Shown piece after piece: positions 14,002-21,601 of a stretch of DNA of 31,925 nt. A program made the position numbers and the translations under genes. Every line of letters starts with the position of its first letter. Within the stretch, counting starts at the first letter, position 1. Under the pieces are notes generated by a model that was given only the letters and a program-made list of their open reading frames with translations, ran no database searches and was not told the DNA's origin. Source of the DNA: DASXRU01 sp039933315. GTDB taxonomy: Bacteria > Acidobacteriota > Blastocatellia > Pyrinomonadales > Pyrinomonadaceae. The stretch lies in the NCBI GenBank assembly GCA_039933315.1, contig JBDTOI010000028.1, forward strand, positions 1 to 31,925. Direction: 5' to 3'.

Positions 14002-15618
14002 CTACTTCACCACGGTAAACTTTGCCGCCGGCGTGAGCGTTTGGCCCGAAACACGATCGCGGATGCGAATTGATACTTCGTATTCGCCGGGGCCCAAACG
14101 GCTTGTATCCATTAAACGCGCCAGGGTGAGCCGCTGCCCGGAGTCGCTCATTCCCTTCCAGTTCTCCGGTTCCTTGCCAATCTCCTTGCCGTCCTTCAAC
14201 AACACGTAATCGACATCAACCGAAGGTCGCAAGGTCGTCTGATCGATACCGGCATTGTAAATCTGCATGTAGACTCCAACCGGCTGACCCTGACGGTAGA
14301 TTCCGGATACGTTGGGGATTACTTTGTTGGGTCCGATAGTGAACATGCCCACCGCCGGTTGGTCAACCAGACTTTCCAACTTGGCCGCCAGCACCAGCGT
14401 TGAAGTCGAGAGTTTCGCCGGATCATACTTGGGCACGGTGAACCCGCGATGGGCTACACCAGTCGCGCCCGAAGTAACATCGCGCACGATGACGTCCACT
14501 CGATAGGTACCGGGCGGCAGCGGCACGGCCTTCTGGTAGGCTGATTTGCGATCCTTCGCATCCGTCAGCTCAGCCACGGTGGCGGTCGTGATGACGGGAT
14601 CCTCAAAGATTCCGGCGCGACGCCCGGAAACCGAAGTGATTTTCGCGAAGATGTTGATTCTCGCCTGCTGCAGGCCACCACTGTCGGCAAAAGTTAATTG
14701 GTTATTCTCAGTTTGAATCGTAAACGCGGTGATTACGCGCTCATCGGATTGACGATAGAAATCAATTCGCAGATCAAAGTTAAGCGGATTGTCCTCAACG
14801 ACGGGAGTATTCACCGCCGAAGCCAGATCATTGAACTTGATTTGCGGTGGCCGGTTCAAATCAGCGAGCAACTGGAGGCGCGAAAACGGATTGTCCTGTT
14901 CGCGTTGATAGCTATTGGAATTGCCTACTCCGCCAATCCGGTCCGCCTTGCTAGACAGACCGAGTTCTTCCGAAAGTGTTAAGCCGGCCCCGGGGATATT
15001 CAGCAGCGCATCTTTCTCGTCGGGCGAACGCGCGATGCGATACTCGCCCGTACCGGTTGGATCGACAAATTCAATCTCTACTCCTGAACCCACTCCGGGA
15101 AGATGACGGTAAAACCAGACCTCGAATGGATAGGTGGAAGTGGAACCACCACCCTGATAAGAGGGCCGGTCATAGTGGCCGCCGGAAGGATGTGTCTCCA
15201 ACTCGTCCGGCTTACCGTACATGATATAGATGCGACCACGATCCGTCTTCCAGCCGGGGATGCCTGAACTGTAATGCTCGTTAGTGTAGGCAATCCTTTC
15301 GTAATACTCTTCGCGATATTCGTTCTCATCCGTGTCCGGATCAGGATCGCGCCGGCGCCAGAATTCCTCTATGAACCGCTCCCGCTCGTCGTCGGTGGCC
15401 AGCTTCTTGAAGGCCTTCCGCTCCTCGTCAGTGATGATGTAGGTGACGTCCTTGTCTAACCAATCTTTGTAAGCGCGCTTCACCTCCGACTTAACGTTCC
15501 GCTGCTTCTCTGTCGGATCCTGCCCCGCTTGCTTGTTTTGGGCAAAACCCGCCGGGACAACAAAGGTCAACATCAATACAGCGAGCGTAATGCGCCGCGA
15601 ATTTCTGAGATAAGACAT
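14002..15618 (-). CDS. GWxTD domain-containing secreted protein, paralog 2
   Basis: A 538-residue paralog of the next gene downstream, with the same layout: signal peptide (about 1-27, beginning with an SRRITL stretch), then a GWxTD domain with DDERERFIEEFWRRRDPD and the intact motif GWKTD (Gly122-Asp126). A beta-rich C-terminal half follows, ending SGQTLTPAAKFTVVK. The function of the family is unknown. A good promoter lies 56 bases upstream, and AGGAG precedes the ATG by 11 bases. Only 87 bases separate it from paralog 1, with no terminator, so the two are likely cotranscribed. Confidence 0.9.
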   Translation of the reverse strand: MSYLRNSRRITLAVLMLTFVVPAGFAQNKQAGQDPTEKQRNVKSEVKRAYKDWLDKDVTYIITDEERKAFKKLATDDERERFIEEFWRRRDPDPDTDENEYREEYYERIAYTNEHYSSGIPGWKTDRGRIYIMYGKPDELETHPSGGHYDRPSYQGGGSTSTYPFEVWFYRHLPGVGSGVEIEFVDPTGTGEYRIARSPDEKDALLNIPGAGLTLSEELGLSSKADRIGGVGNSNSYQREQDNPFSRLQLLADLNRPPQIKFNDLASAVNTPVVEDNPLNFDLRIDFYRQSDERVITAFTIQTENNQLTFADSGGLQQARINIFAKITSVSGRRAGIFEDPVITTATVAELTDAKDRKSAYQKAVPLPPGTYRVDVIVRDVTSGATGVAHRGFTVPKYDPAKLSTSTLVLAAKLESLVDQPAVGMFTIGPNKVIPNVSGIYRQGQPVGVYMQIYNAGIDQTTLRPSVDVDYVLLKDGKEIGKEPENWKGMSDSGQRLTLARLMDTSRLGPGEYEVSIRIRDRVSGQTLTPAAKFTVVK

Positions 15619-15680
15619 TGTGGGAAAGACTCCTTTAAGACTGTTGGAACGGGGTGAAAGCGGTCTCTTCGAGAAAACGA

Positions 15681-15709
15681 ATTCTAGAGTTCACTGCGTA
15701 CAGAGTCAA
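15681..15709 (-). promoter_or_regulatory. Sigma-70-type promoter of the GWxTD pair
   Basis: On the minus strand: TTGACT (15709-15704), 17-base spacer, TAGAAT (15686-15681). Five of six consensus bases match in each box. The expected start near 15674 leaves a leader of about 56 bases before the ATG at 15618. The rest of the 15619-15833 gap holds no gene or clear terminator. Confidence 0.75.
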
Positions 15710-15833
15710 GATGCGGAAAAACCCCTTCAAAGTTGCTTCTGGGCCCCCTGTTACCGAGCCAATTCTTAAGTCGAATACGAGTAAAACGGCCCGAACCGCC
15801 TGCCTGATTTTAGTCCGGCACGGTAATCGGTTT

Positions 15834-16946
15834 TCAGGAGGCTTTCCGCTTCCGTCCAAAAATCCACGCGACGCCAATTGAAACGACGTAAAGCACCAAC
15901 ATTGGCGCGGCAAACAGCAACATGTTGGGAATATCCGCTGTCGGTGAAAAGATGGCAGCCACCACCAGGATCACAATCACTGAAGTACGCCAGATACGTA
16001 CCAGGTACCCGGCCGAGACCAATCCAATTCGCGCCAACACGTACGTTATTGCCGGCATTTGAAAGACCAGGCCCATGGCCAGCATTATCAGGATAATGAA
16101 GTCAAAATAGTCGTCCGCTTTGAGTAAGAGGCGAAAATCCTGACCCAACCCCAGGAGGTATTTTGCCGCCGGGGGAAAGATGATTCGATAAGCGAATATC
16201 GCCCCTAATACGAATGAGACGGACGACAGCACTATGAATGGAATCACATAGCCGCGCTCGTGCGGATAAAGACCCGGAGAGACAAAGGCCCAAATCTGCC
16301 AAAGCAAGAATGGTATCGAGAGACCTATCGCGGCATAAAGCGAAACCTTGACGTAAAGCGAGAAAGGTTCCAGCGCTGTGGTGACGACCAATTTATCGTT
16401 GACGTCTGGCAACGATGTTGGGCGTGCGGTGAAATCGAAGGGCAGACGTACCCCCTTGGGTATCACAGTGTTCCCGGCGTAAATCGGTTCATCCGTGAAA
16501 AGACCGACCTGCCCCTTAGTGTCCTTCGCTACCCGCGCCATTACCGATGATCCGGGCGGCACCGGGCTGGTTCCAATTCTGGTAGCCTGGCCAAAAACGA
16601 ATCGCCCGATATCGCCTTCTTTCAGAGAGTCATTGGTTGCGATTCGCTCGAGCCCAGTCAATCCGCCCATGGGCACGATGCGGCTCTGGGCGTCGGCGAG
16701 CGCTTGCTGGACGGGTTTAGCCAGAAAGTTGTAGATGTGATCGGAAAACCACCAACAAAAAGCAGAGGCGATGATGATGAAAAGAACGCTACGAATAAGA
16801 CGTTTTCGTAATTCATCCAGATGCTCGAGAAAGGACATCTGCCCGCCGGGCTCAGCGTCGGGGTCTTCTGTTGTTTTTCTTTTCAGGAGGGGGGCCATTG
16901 ATAAGAAAGCAAGAAACGGACTGGTGGAATGGTCGGTGGGTTTCAC
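15834..16946 (-). CDS. tatC: Twin-arginine translocase subunit TatC with enlarged first periplasmic loop
   Basis: The core membrane subunit of the Tat pathway, which recognises twin-arginine signal peptides and exports folded proteins. The N-terminal MSFLEHLDELRKRL (about 37-50) is the signature that precedes helix 1, and six membrane segments follow. Conserved pieces include SLYVKVSLYAAIG, WAFVSPGLYPHERG and FSPTADIPNMLLFAAP. Between helix 1 and the helix 2 region there is an extra segment (about residues 90-185) absent from E. coli TatC, so the protein is about 100 residues longer than usual. The annotated start is GTG at 16946; the ATG at 16898 fits the family equally well. It follows tatA by 15 bases. 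Confidence 0.93.
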   Translation of the reverse strand: MKPTDHSTSPFLAFLSMAPLLKRKTTEDPDAEPGGQMSFLEHLDELRKRLIRSVLFIIIASAFCWWFSDHIYNFLAKPVQQALADAQSRIVPMGGLTGLERIATNDSLKEGDIGRFVFGQATRIGTSPVPPGSSVMARVAKDTKGQVGLFTDEPIYAGNTVIPKGVRLPFDFTARPTSLPDVNDKLVVTTALEPFSLYVKVSLYAAIGLSIPFLLWQIWAFVSPGLYPHERGYVIPFIVLSSVSFVLGAIFAYRIIFPPAAKYLLGLGQDFRLLLKADDYFDFIILIMLAMGLVFQMPAITYVLARIGLVSAGYLVRIWRTSVIVILVVAAIFSPTADIPNMLLFAAPMLVLYVVSIGVAWIFGRKRKAS

Positions 16947-16961
16947 TCTGAACTCTTGTGA

Positions 16962-17369
16962 TCAGAGCCAATCCTGTTTGCTAAGGGGCCTGGCTGTGAC
17001 AGTCTCACCTTCATCCGGGACCGAAGAAAGTGCTTCGTCAGTCTCGTTCACAGAAAGCGACTCTGTGCTTGCGCTTTCTTCTGCTGCCGCTTGCAGGACT
17101 GCGTTACGTTGAACTGTGTGGGCCAGAATCGATCCGTTAGCTGGGCCTACATTGGATTTGTGGATAAAGCTCCTATCGTCGCTTTCGAGCGCGACTTCTT
17201 GCGCCCACGTGCGTTTAAAATCATCGGAAGCGCGCCGAAACTCTGAAAGACTTTTGCCAATAGTCTTGCTCAAGTGCGGCAACTTGCGCGGACCGAAGAA
17301 AATCAGGGCCGCCACCAGGATCACCAGTAGCTCGCTGTTACCCAGAGAATCCAGAATAAAGAGAAACAT
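16962..17369 (-). CDS. tatA: TatA/TatB-family translocase subunit
   Basis: The small pore-forming or receptor subunit of the Tat system. A single N-terminal membrane helix (about 3-22) is followed by the FGPRKLPHLSKTIGKSLSEFRRASDDFKRTW amphipathic helix, with the conserved Phe-Gly-Pro hinge. The C-terminal 75 residues are acidic, Ser/Glu-rich and probably disordered. At 135 residues it is between typical TatA and TatB, and no second family member is nearby; one protein may serve both roles. It is the first gene of tatA-tatC. Confidence 0.9.
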   Translation of the reverse strand: MFLFILDSLGNSELLVILVAALIFFGPRKLPHLSKTIGKSLSEFRRASDDFKRTWAQEVALESDDRSFIHKSNVGPANGSILAHTVQRNAVLQAAAEESASTESLSVNETDEALSSVPDEGETVTARPLSKQDWL

Positions 17370-17587
17370 TTCGTTAGTTGCCTTCGGATAGTTGCTCGCC
17401 GCCGTACCTTATCGCGGTGATTGTAACGCGTCGGCAAAGAAAGCAGAAGGCAGCGTAAGGTAAGAGCAGAGAAACTCCTCGACTGAAGTCGGCGCTCTCA
17501 ATACCAGTCATCTCAGAGTCTCGTCTTGACAGCAAGTGGGCGGGAGCGCAAATCTGGAATGCAGGTCACCAAGGTTGAAAATGCGCT

Positions 17588-19315
17588 ATGGGAAGGATGA
17601 CAAGTCGTATGGCGAGTGGCGGATCTAATCGCGGAGTCCCTTCGATACCCCCGGAAGACGACATTCCAATCGTGACGCTCGGGCTACTGCAAACATTCGC
17701 GGAAACCGCCGAGGCATTGGCCGCCACCTCCAAAAAGCTCGTCAAGTCAGCGCTGCTCGGCGACTACTTTCAAACACTGCAGGACCCCGATCTCGCCCGT
17801 GCGGCGCGCTACTTTGCCGGCCACCAGTTTGCAATGAGCGATGCGCGCACCACCAATGTCGGTGGCAGCCTGCTGGCTAAGTCATTGAGTGAGGCGCTGG
17901 GCGTGAGCCTGGAGAATCTAAGTCCGCGTTACGTGCGTCTGGGAGATGCCGGAGAAGTTGCCGCTGAGGTAGTCAGCGAAGTCAGGGGAATATCAGTCCC
18001 ACCCACGATTATGCTGGTTGAAACTGAGTCTCTCCTGGCACACCTCAGCGAAACGCGTGGGACCTTGAACAAGCAAAGACTTCTGGTCGCCACCTTCAGC
18101 AGGACCACGGCTCTGGAAGCTAAATACCTGGTTAAGCTACTGACCGGCGATCTGCGGATTGGCCTCAGGGAAGGCCTGGTCGAGGATGCCATAGCCAGAG
18201 CCTTTGGCCAGCCACTCGCGCAAGTGGCCAAGGCGAATATGTTGCTGGGCGACATCGGCGAAACTGCCGTTCGCAGTCGCAATGGAGATCTGGCCAATAT
18301 CTCGATGCGACTTTTTCATCCCTTCAAGTTCATGCTTGCCACTGCCGCCGCGGACCTATCCGATGTCGCTCGCACAATGCCATCGGAGTTTTTTGTGGAG
18401 GACAAATTTGATGGCATTCGCGCCCAGGCCCACGTCAATTCTGAGCGCGTGGCCATGTACTCACGTACGCTCGATGAAATCTCGCACCGTTTTCCGGAAT
18501 TGACTCCCGCGCTGAACCTCCTTCCCACCGACGCCATATTGGACGGGGAAATCGTGCCCGCGCTGGACAATAAAATTTTGCCTTTTGCGGATCTGCAAAA
18601 GCGTTTGGGCCGGAAGCTAGTGAGCAAAGAACTGCTGGCCACCACGCCGGTAGTTTTCGTCGCCTATGATCTGTTGTACGCCAACGGGCAGGTTCTGCTC
18701 GACGAGACGCTTGAAGCCCGGCGACAGAAGCTTGAGCAGTTAATCACCGGTGATGGCCCTTTACGACTATCTGGAGCCAAGCGTTTTGCCAACGTCGCTG
18801 CGCTCGATGATGAGTTCAAAGCGGCCCGCGAAAGAGGAAACGAAGGACTGATGATCAAGGACCCGCGCTCCAGCTATAAACCGGGCAAGCGCGGCCGGGA
18901 CTGGCTGAAATTAAAGCGGGCCCTGGCCACACTCGACGTGGCCGTAACGGCCGTTGAGGTTGGACACGGAAAGCGGCGGCATTTGCTTTCTGACTATACC
19001 TTCGCGGTGCGTCGCTCTGAGGATGACGGCGAACTGCTCAATATTGGAAAAGCCTATTCCGGATTGACCGATGCCGAACTCGCTGAGATGAGTGAATGGT
19101 TTAAGGCCCACACAATTCGAGAGTTTGCCCATGGCCGCGTTCGGATCGTAGAGCCGGAAGTAGTGCTCGAAGTCGCTTTTGATCGAGTCCAGGAGTCGAA
19201 GAGGCATAAAAGTGGGTATGCCCTGCGCTTTCCCCGAATTCTGCGCCTCCGAACCGACAAGAGCGCCTCCGAGATAGACACCCTCGAAACCGTCCAAAAG
19301 CTGGCAGCTCTCTGA
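17588..19315 (+). CDS. ATP-dependent DNA ligase (archaeal/LigB-like)
   Basis: Seals nicks in duplex DNA through an enzyme-AMP intermediate. It is 575 residues from this start, with three domains: an N-terminal DNA-binding domain (about 30-240), the adenylation domain and a C-terminal OB fold. Motif I is EDKFDGIRAQ with the AMP-accepting Lys273. DAILDGEIV, then FVAYDLLY, EGLMIKDP and DWLKLK represent motifs III to V. The architecture is of the full-length archaeal/eukaryotic ligase I type, not the small LigD type. The start is uncertain: ATG at 17588, 17597 or 17609 (GGAAGGA lies at 17591-17597). It stands alone, divergent from tatA; no Ku or polymerase gene is adjacent. Bacteria also use NAD-dependent LigA for replication, so this is probably accessory repair. 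Confidence 0.92.
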   Translation: MGRMTSRMASGGSNRGVPSIPPEDDIPIVTLGLLQTFAETAEALAATSKKLVKSALLGDYFQTLQDPDLARAARYFAGHQFAMSDARTTNVGGSLLAKSLSEALGVSLENLSPRYVRLGDAGEVAAEVVSEVRGISVPPTIMLVETESLLAHLSETRGTLNKQRLLVATFSRTTALEAKYLVKLLTGDLRIGLREGLVEDAIARAFGQPLAQVAKANMLLGDIGETAVRSRNGDLANISMRLFHPFKFMLATAAADLSDVARTMPSEFFVEDKFDGIRAQAHVNSERVAMYSRTLDEISHRFPELTPALNLLPTDAILDGEIVPALDNKILPFADLQKRLGRKLVSKELLATTPVVFVAYDLLYANGQVLLDETLEARRQKLEQLITGDGPLRLSGAKRFANVAALDDEFKAARERGNEGLMIKDPRSSYKPGKRGRDWLKLKRALATLDVAVTAVEVGHGKRRHLLSDYTFAVRRSEDDGELLNIGKAYSGLTDAELAEMSEWFKAHTIREFAHGRVRIVEPEVVLEVAFDRVQESKRHKSGYALRFPRILRLRTDKSASEIDTLETVQKLAAL

Positions 19316-19426
19316 TTTGAAACCCGTGCTCCGGCCCTTGTCAGGTTATTAGCTAATGCAAATGCGGCCTGTCTGCTGTTGATTTTACAGGAACAGAAGC
19401 GTAGGATGCGCGCCGTAGAGCCCCCT

Positions 19427-19453
19427 CGCCGGGCTTCCAAAGCTAACCCGGCG
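19427..19453. other. GC-rich hairpin between converging genes
   Basis: CGCCGGG (19427-19433) pairs with CCCGGCG (19447-19453) around a 13-base loop. It lacks a T tract on either side. It may shield the 3' ends of the ligase or the small exported-peptide gene. Nothing else is recognisable in 19316-19529. Confidence 0.4.
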
Positions 19454-19529
19454 AATCATGGCTTACATTACTGGTGAAATGGCCGCTCGATCCTGAATTC
19501 GGCAGGGACGCGTGACTCTTTCGGAATAC

Positions 19530-19763
19530 TCAGAGACCTGAAATAAGCTGTAGGTAGAGCTCCAGGGTTAACGTGGTAAGAATAGTTGATGCATCCTGCT
19601 GGCTAGAACTGTCTCCTGGAAGCGGAGCGGTAGAGGGCACAACGATGGGGACGGGCGGCTGCGGGTTAGCACCGGCTGGGGCCTGAACATCGCCGGCAAA
19701 GGCGCTAGTTCCTATCGCAAGACTCAATAGAGTCGCTGCGCAGAATCGTTTGAACTGTCTCAT
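19530..19763 (-). CDS. Small exported peptide precursor (77 aa)
   Basis: Not assignable to a named family. The precursor has a clear Sec signal peptide (basic MRQFKR, hydrophobic core, cleavage after AFA at about residue 23). A proline-rich stretch (about 28-49) is followed by a Ser/Gln/Asp patch, then a hydrophobic C-terminal tail (ILTTLTLELYLQLISGL). There are no cysteines in the mature part. Translation signals are excellent: GGAGG five bases before the ATG, and a good promoter upstream. It is divergent from a TPR protein with a Fis-type HTH. I infer that it may be a secreted signal or a target of that regulator; a small envelope protein is the alternative. Confidence 0.8.
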   Translation of the reverse strand: MRQFKRFCAATLLSLAIGTSAFAGDVQAPAGANPQPPVPIVVPSTAPLPGDSSSQQDASTILTTLTLELYLQLISGL

Positions 19764-19789
19764 TGGAACCTCCGAAGGTTGCGGTTAAT

Positions 19790-19825
19790 GTGGATGGGTG
19801 GTAATCGAAGCTTGAAACCAACCAC
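19790..19825. promoter_or_regulatory. Imperfect inverted repeat in the divergent intergenic region
   Basis: GTGGATGG (19790-19797) and CCAACCAC (19818-19825) are inverted copies with one mismatch and a 20-base spacer. They lie in the leader of the small exported-peptide gene and upstream of the TPR-Fis gene, so this is a possible operator or leader hairpin. Confidence 0.3.
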
Positions 19826-19846
19826 TAAATTTTTCCGAGCGCACGC

Positions 19847-19875
19847 ATGATAGTCATCCCGCCCATTGGTTGCAA
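19847..19875 (-). promoter_or_regulatory. Sigma-70-type promoter of the small exported-peptide gene
   Basis: On the minus strand: TTGCAA (19875-19870), 17-base spacer, TATCAT (19852-19847). The -10 box matches at five positions and the -35 box at four. Transcription would start near 19840, giving a leader of about 77 bases before the ATG at 19763. Confidence 0.6.
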
Positions 19876-19910
19876 GCGCTATTGCTAGAACTCAGAAAGG
19901 CAGATGTTAC

Positions 19911-21413
19911 ATGCACTTAGAGAAAACCATATTAACCCAACTGGAAAACCCCGCATCGACCGATGAACAAAATGCGATACTTCGGTGCCAGTATGCAAAG
20001 AATTTGGCAGAGGCTAGCAATTATGAGGCTGCCAGGGAAGCTTTGGGAGAGCTGTGGCAGGGGTTGGGAGAGCGGCCCCGGCTCGATGGTCTGGACCAGG
20101 CTACCCGCGCCGAAGTGCTTCTCAGAACCGGCAATCTGTCGGGCTGGTTAGGTAGCGTCAGCCAGGTCGAAGGAGTCCAGGAGCGAGCTAAGGACCTAAT
20201 CAGCGAGAGCGCGAGGATCTTTGAAAGCCTTAACCAGACGGAAAAGTTCGCCGAAGCCCAGATTGACCTTGCCACCTGCTATTGGCGTGAAGGCGCTTTT
20301 GATGAAGCCCGCGTGTCGCTGCAGGAAGCCCTGGCTCGACTGGGCGACGCACCCAGCGAACAGAAACTACGTGCATACCTGAACAGTGCGGCGGTCGAAA
20401 CCTCCTGTGCCAGATTTCAAAACGCGTTGCAGGTCCATTTGAAAGCCGCTCCGTTATTCGAAGTCAGCGATAACAACGCCCTCAAAGGAAAGTTTCATCA
20501 CGGCTTTGCCCTCGCGCTAAAGAACCTCGGCGTAGCCGAGCATCGGGAAGACTACATTGATCGCGCGCTGGTCGAGTACACCGCCGCAGCCTTTTACTGG
20601 GAGCAGGCCGGTGATGCACGATTCTGTGCGTTGGTCGAAAACAATATCGGGTCTCTCTTGCTGAACATCGGCAAGGTGAGGGATGCGCATAAGCACCTGA
20701 ACCGCGCTCGTCAGCTGCTGGTTAGTTTGCGTGACAAGGTTCACGTCGCTCAGGTAGATGAAACTCGGGCCCGCGCCTACATGGCCGAGGGTCGCAACGC
20801 CGACGCGGAAAAGCTGGCCCGCGCGTCAGTGCGCACACTTGAGGGCGGTGGCGAACAATCGCTCCTGGCCGAAGCGTTAACAACTCACGCTACCGCGTTG
20901 AGCCGTTCGGGCCGTCACAAACAGTCAGCGGTTAATTTCCAGCGTGCGGTTCAAGTGGCCGAAAGTGCCGGCCATCCGGAGGGGGCGGGCGAAGCCGCCC
21001 TGGCAATGATCGAAGAACTTGGCGAGCAGTTGGCCCCGGAAATGATTCGGGACGCATATGTGCGAGCCGAGGACTTATTAGCTCAGTCGCAAAACCCAAC
21101 CCTGGTATCGCGTCTGGGTCATTGTGCTCGCCGGGCCTTTACCGTCGGTCGAGACCTGAGAGACGTTGAAGAGCAGCCCATGCCGGTAGAGGCATTCGAA
21201 GGCTGTTCACTTGATAAAGAGGTACTGCGCTACGAAGCCGAGTTGATCAAAAAGGCGCTCGAAGCCGCCAACGGGAGCGTGACCCGCGCGGCCCGCCTGT
21301 TAAAAGTGACTCATCAGGGACTTGCATTCATCCTGCAAGGCCGTCACAAACACTTACTGCCCGCCAGAACGCCGGTCAGAAAACGCCGGCGCAGTATTAT
21401 TCGCTCACATTAA
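19911..21413 (+). CDS. TPR-repeat regulator with C-terminal Fis-type HTH
   Basis: A 500-residue cytoplasmic protein without a signal peptide. Most of it (about 15-400) is helical tetratricopeptide-like repeats, visible as pairs such as AEAQIDLATCYWREGAFDEA and ALTTHATALSRSGRHKQSA. Residues 444-482 form a Fis-type helix-turn-helix: ELIKKALEAANGSVTRAARL and LKVTHQGLAFIL. A very basic tail (KRRRS) ends the protein. There is no AAA+ domain, so it is not a sigma-54 activator. The start at 19911 has AAAGG ten bases upstream; the in-frame extension to 19866 has no support. TPR plus HTH beside a divergent small secreted peptide suggests regulation by peptide or protein binding, an inference. Confidence 0.88.
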   Translation: MHLEKTILTQLENPASTDEQNAILRCQYAKNLAEASNYEAAREALGELWQGLGERPRLDGLDQATRAEVLLRTGNLSGWLGSVSQVEGVQERAKDLISESARIFESLNQTEKFAEAQIDLATCYWREGAFDEARVSLQEALARLGDAPSEQKLRAYLNSAAVETSCARFQNALQVHLKAAPLFEVSDNNALKGKFHHGFALALKNLGVAEHREDYIDRALVEYTAAAFYWEQAGDARFCALVENNIGSLLLNIGKVRDAHKHLNRARQLLVSLRDKVHVAQVDETRARAYMAEGRNADAEKLARASVRTLEGGGEQSLLAEALTTHATALSRSGRHKQSAVNFQRAVQVAESAGHPEGAGEAALAMIEELGEQLAPEMIRDAYVRAEDLLAQSQNPTLVSRLGHCARRAFTVGRDLRDVEEQPMPVEAFEGCSLDKEVLRYEAELIKKALEAANGSVTRAARLLKVTHQGLAFILQGRHKHLLPARTPVRKRRRSIIRSH

Positions 21414-21601
21414 GTTAACCTTCGACCGTTTCTGCATTCCCATTGCTTGAGTCTACGCTGGCGGCCGGCGGACCGGCTGCTTAACTGAATCACCGCAGCT
21501 GCGGCTTGATTCGGGCAACGCTGTACGTTGATTTGTGCTCGAAGCAGCGAACCCATATCATTTCACTGTTTCGCAAATCATATCTTCGGGATTCCAAACA
21601 G

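Noticed and set aside
17526..17555. TTGACA as a promoter for the DNA ligase
   Set aside because: No acceptable -10 box lies 16-18 bases downstream.
19868..19890. Sigma-54 promoter upstream of the TPR-Fis gene
   Set aside because: GG and GC are present but 16 bases apart instead of 12.
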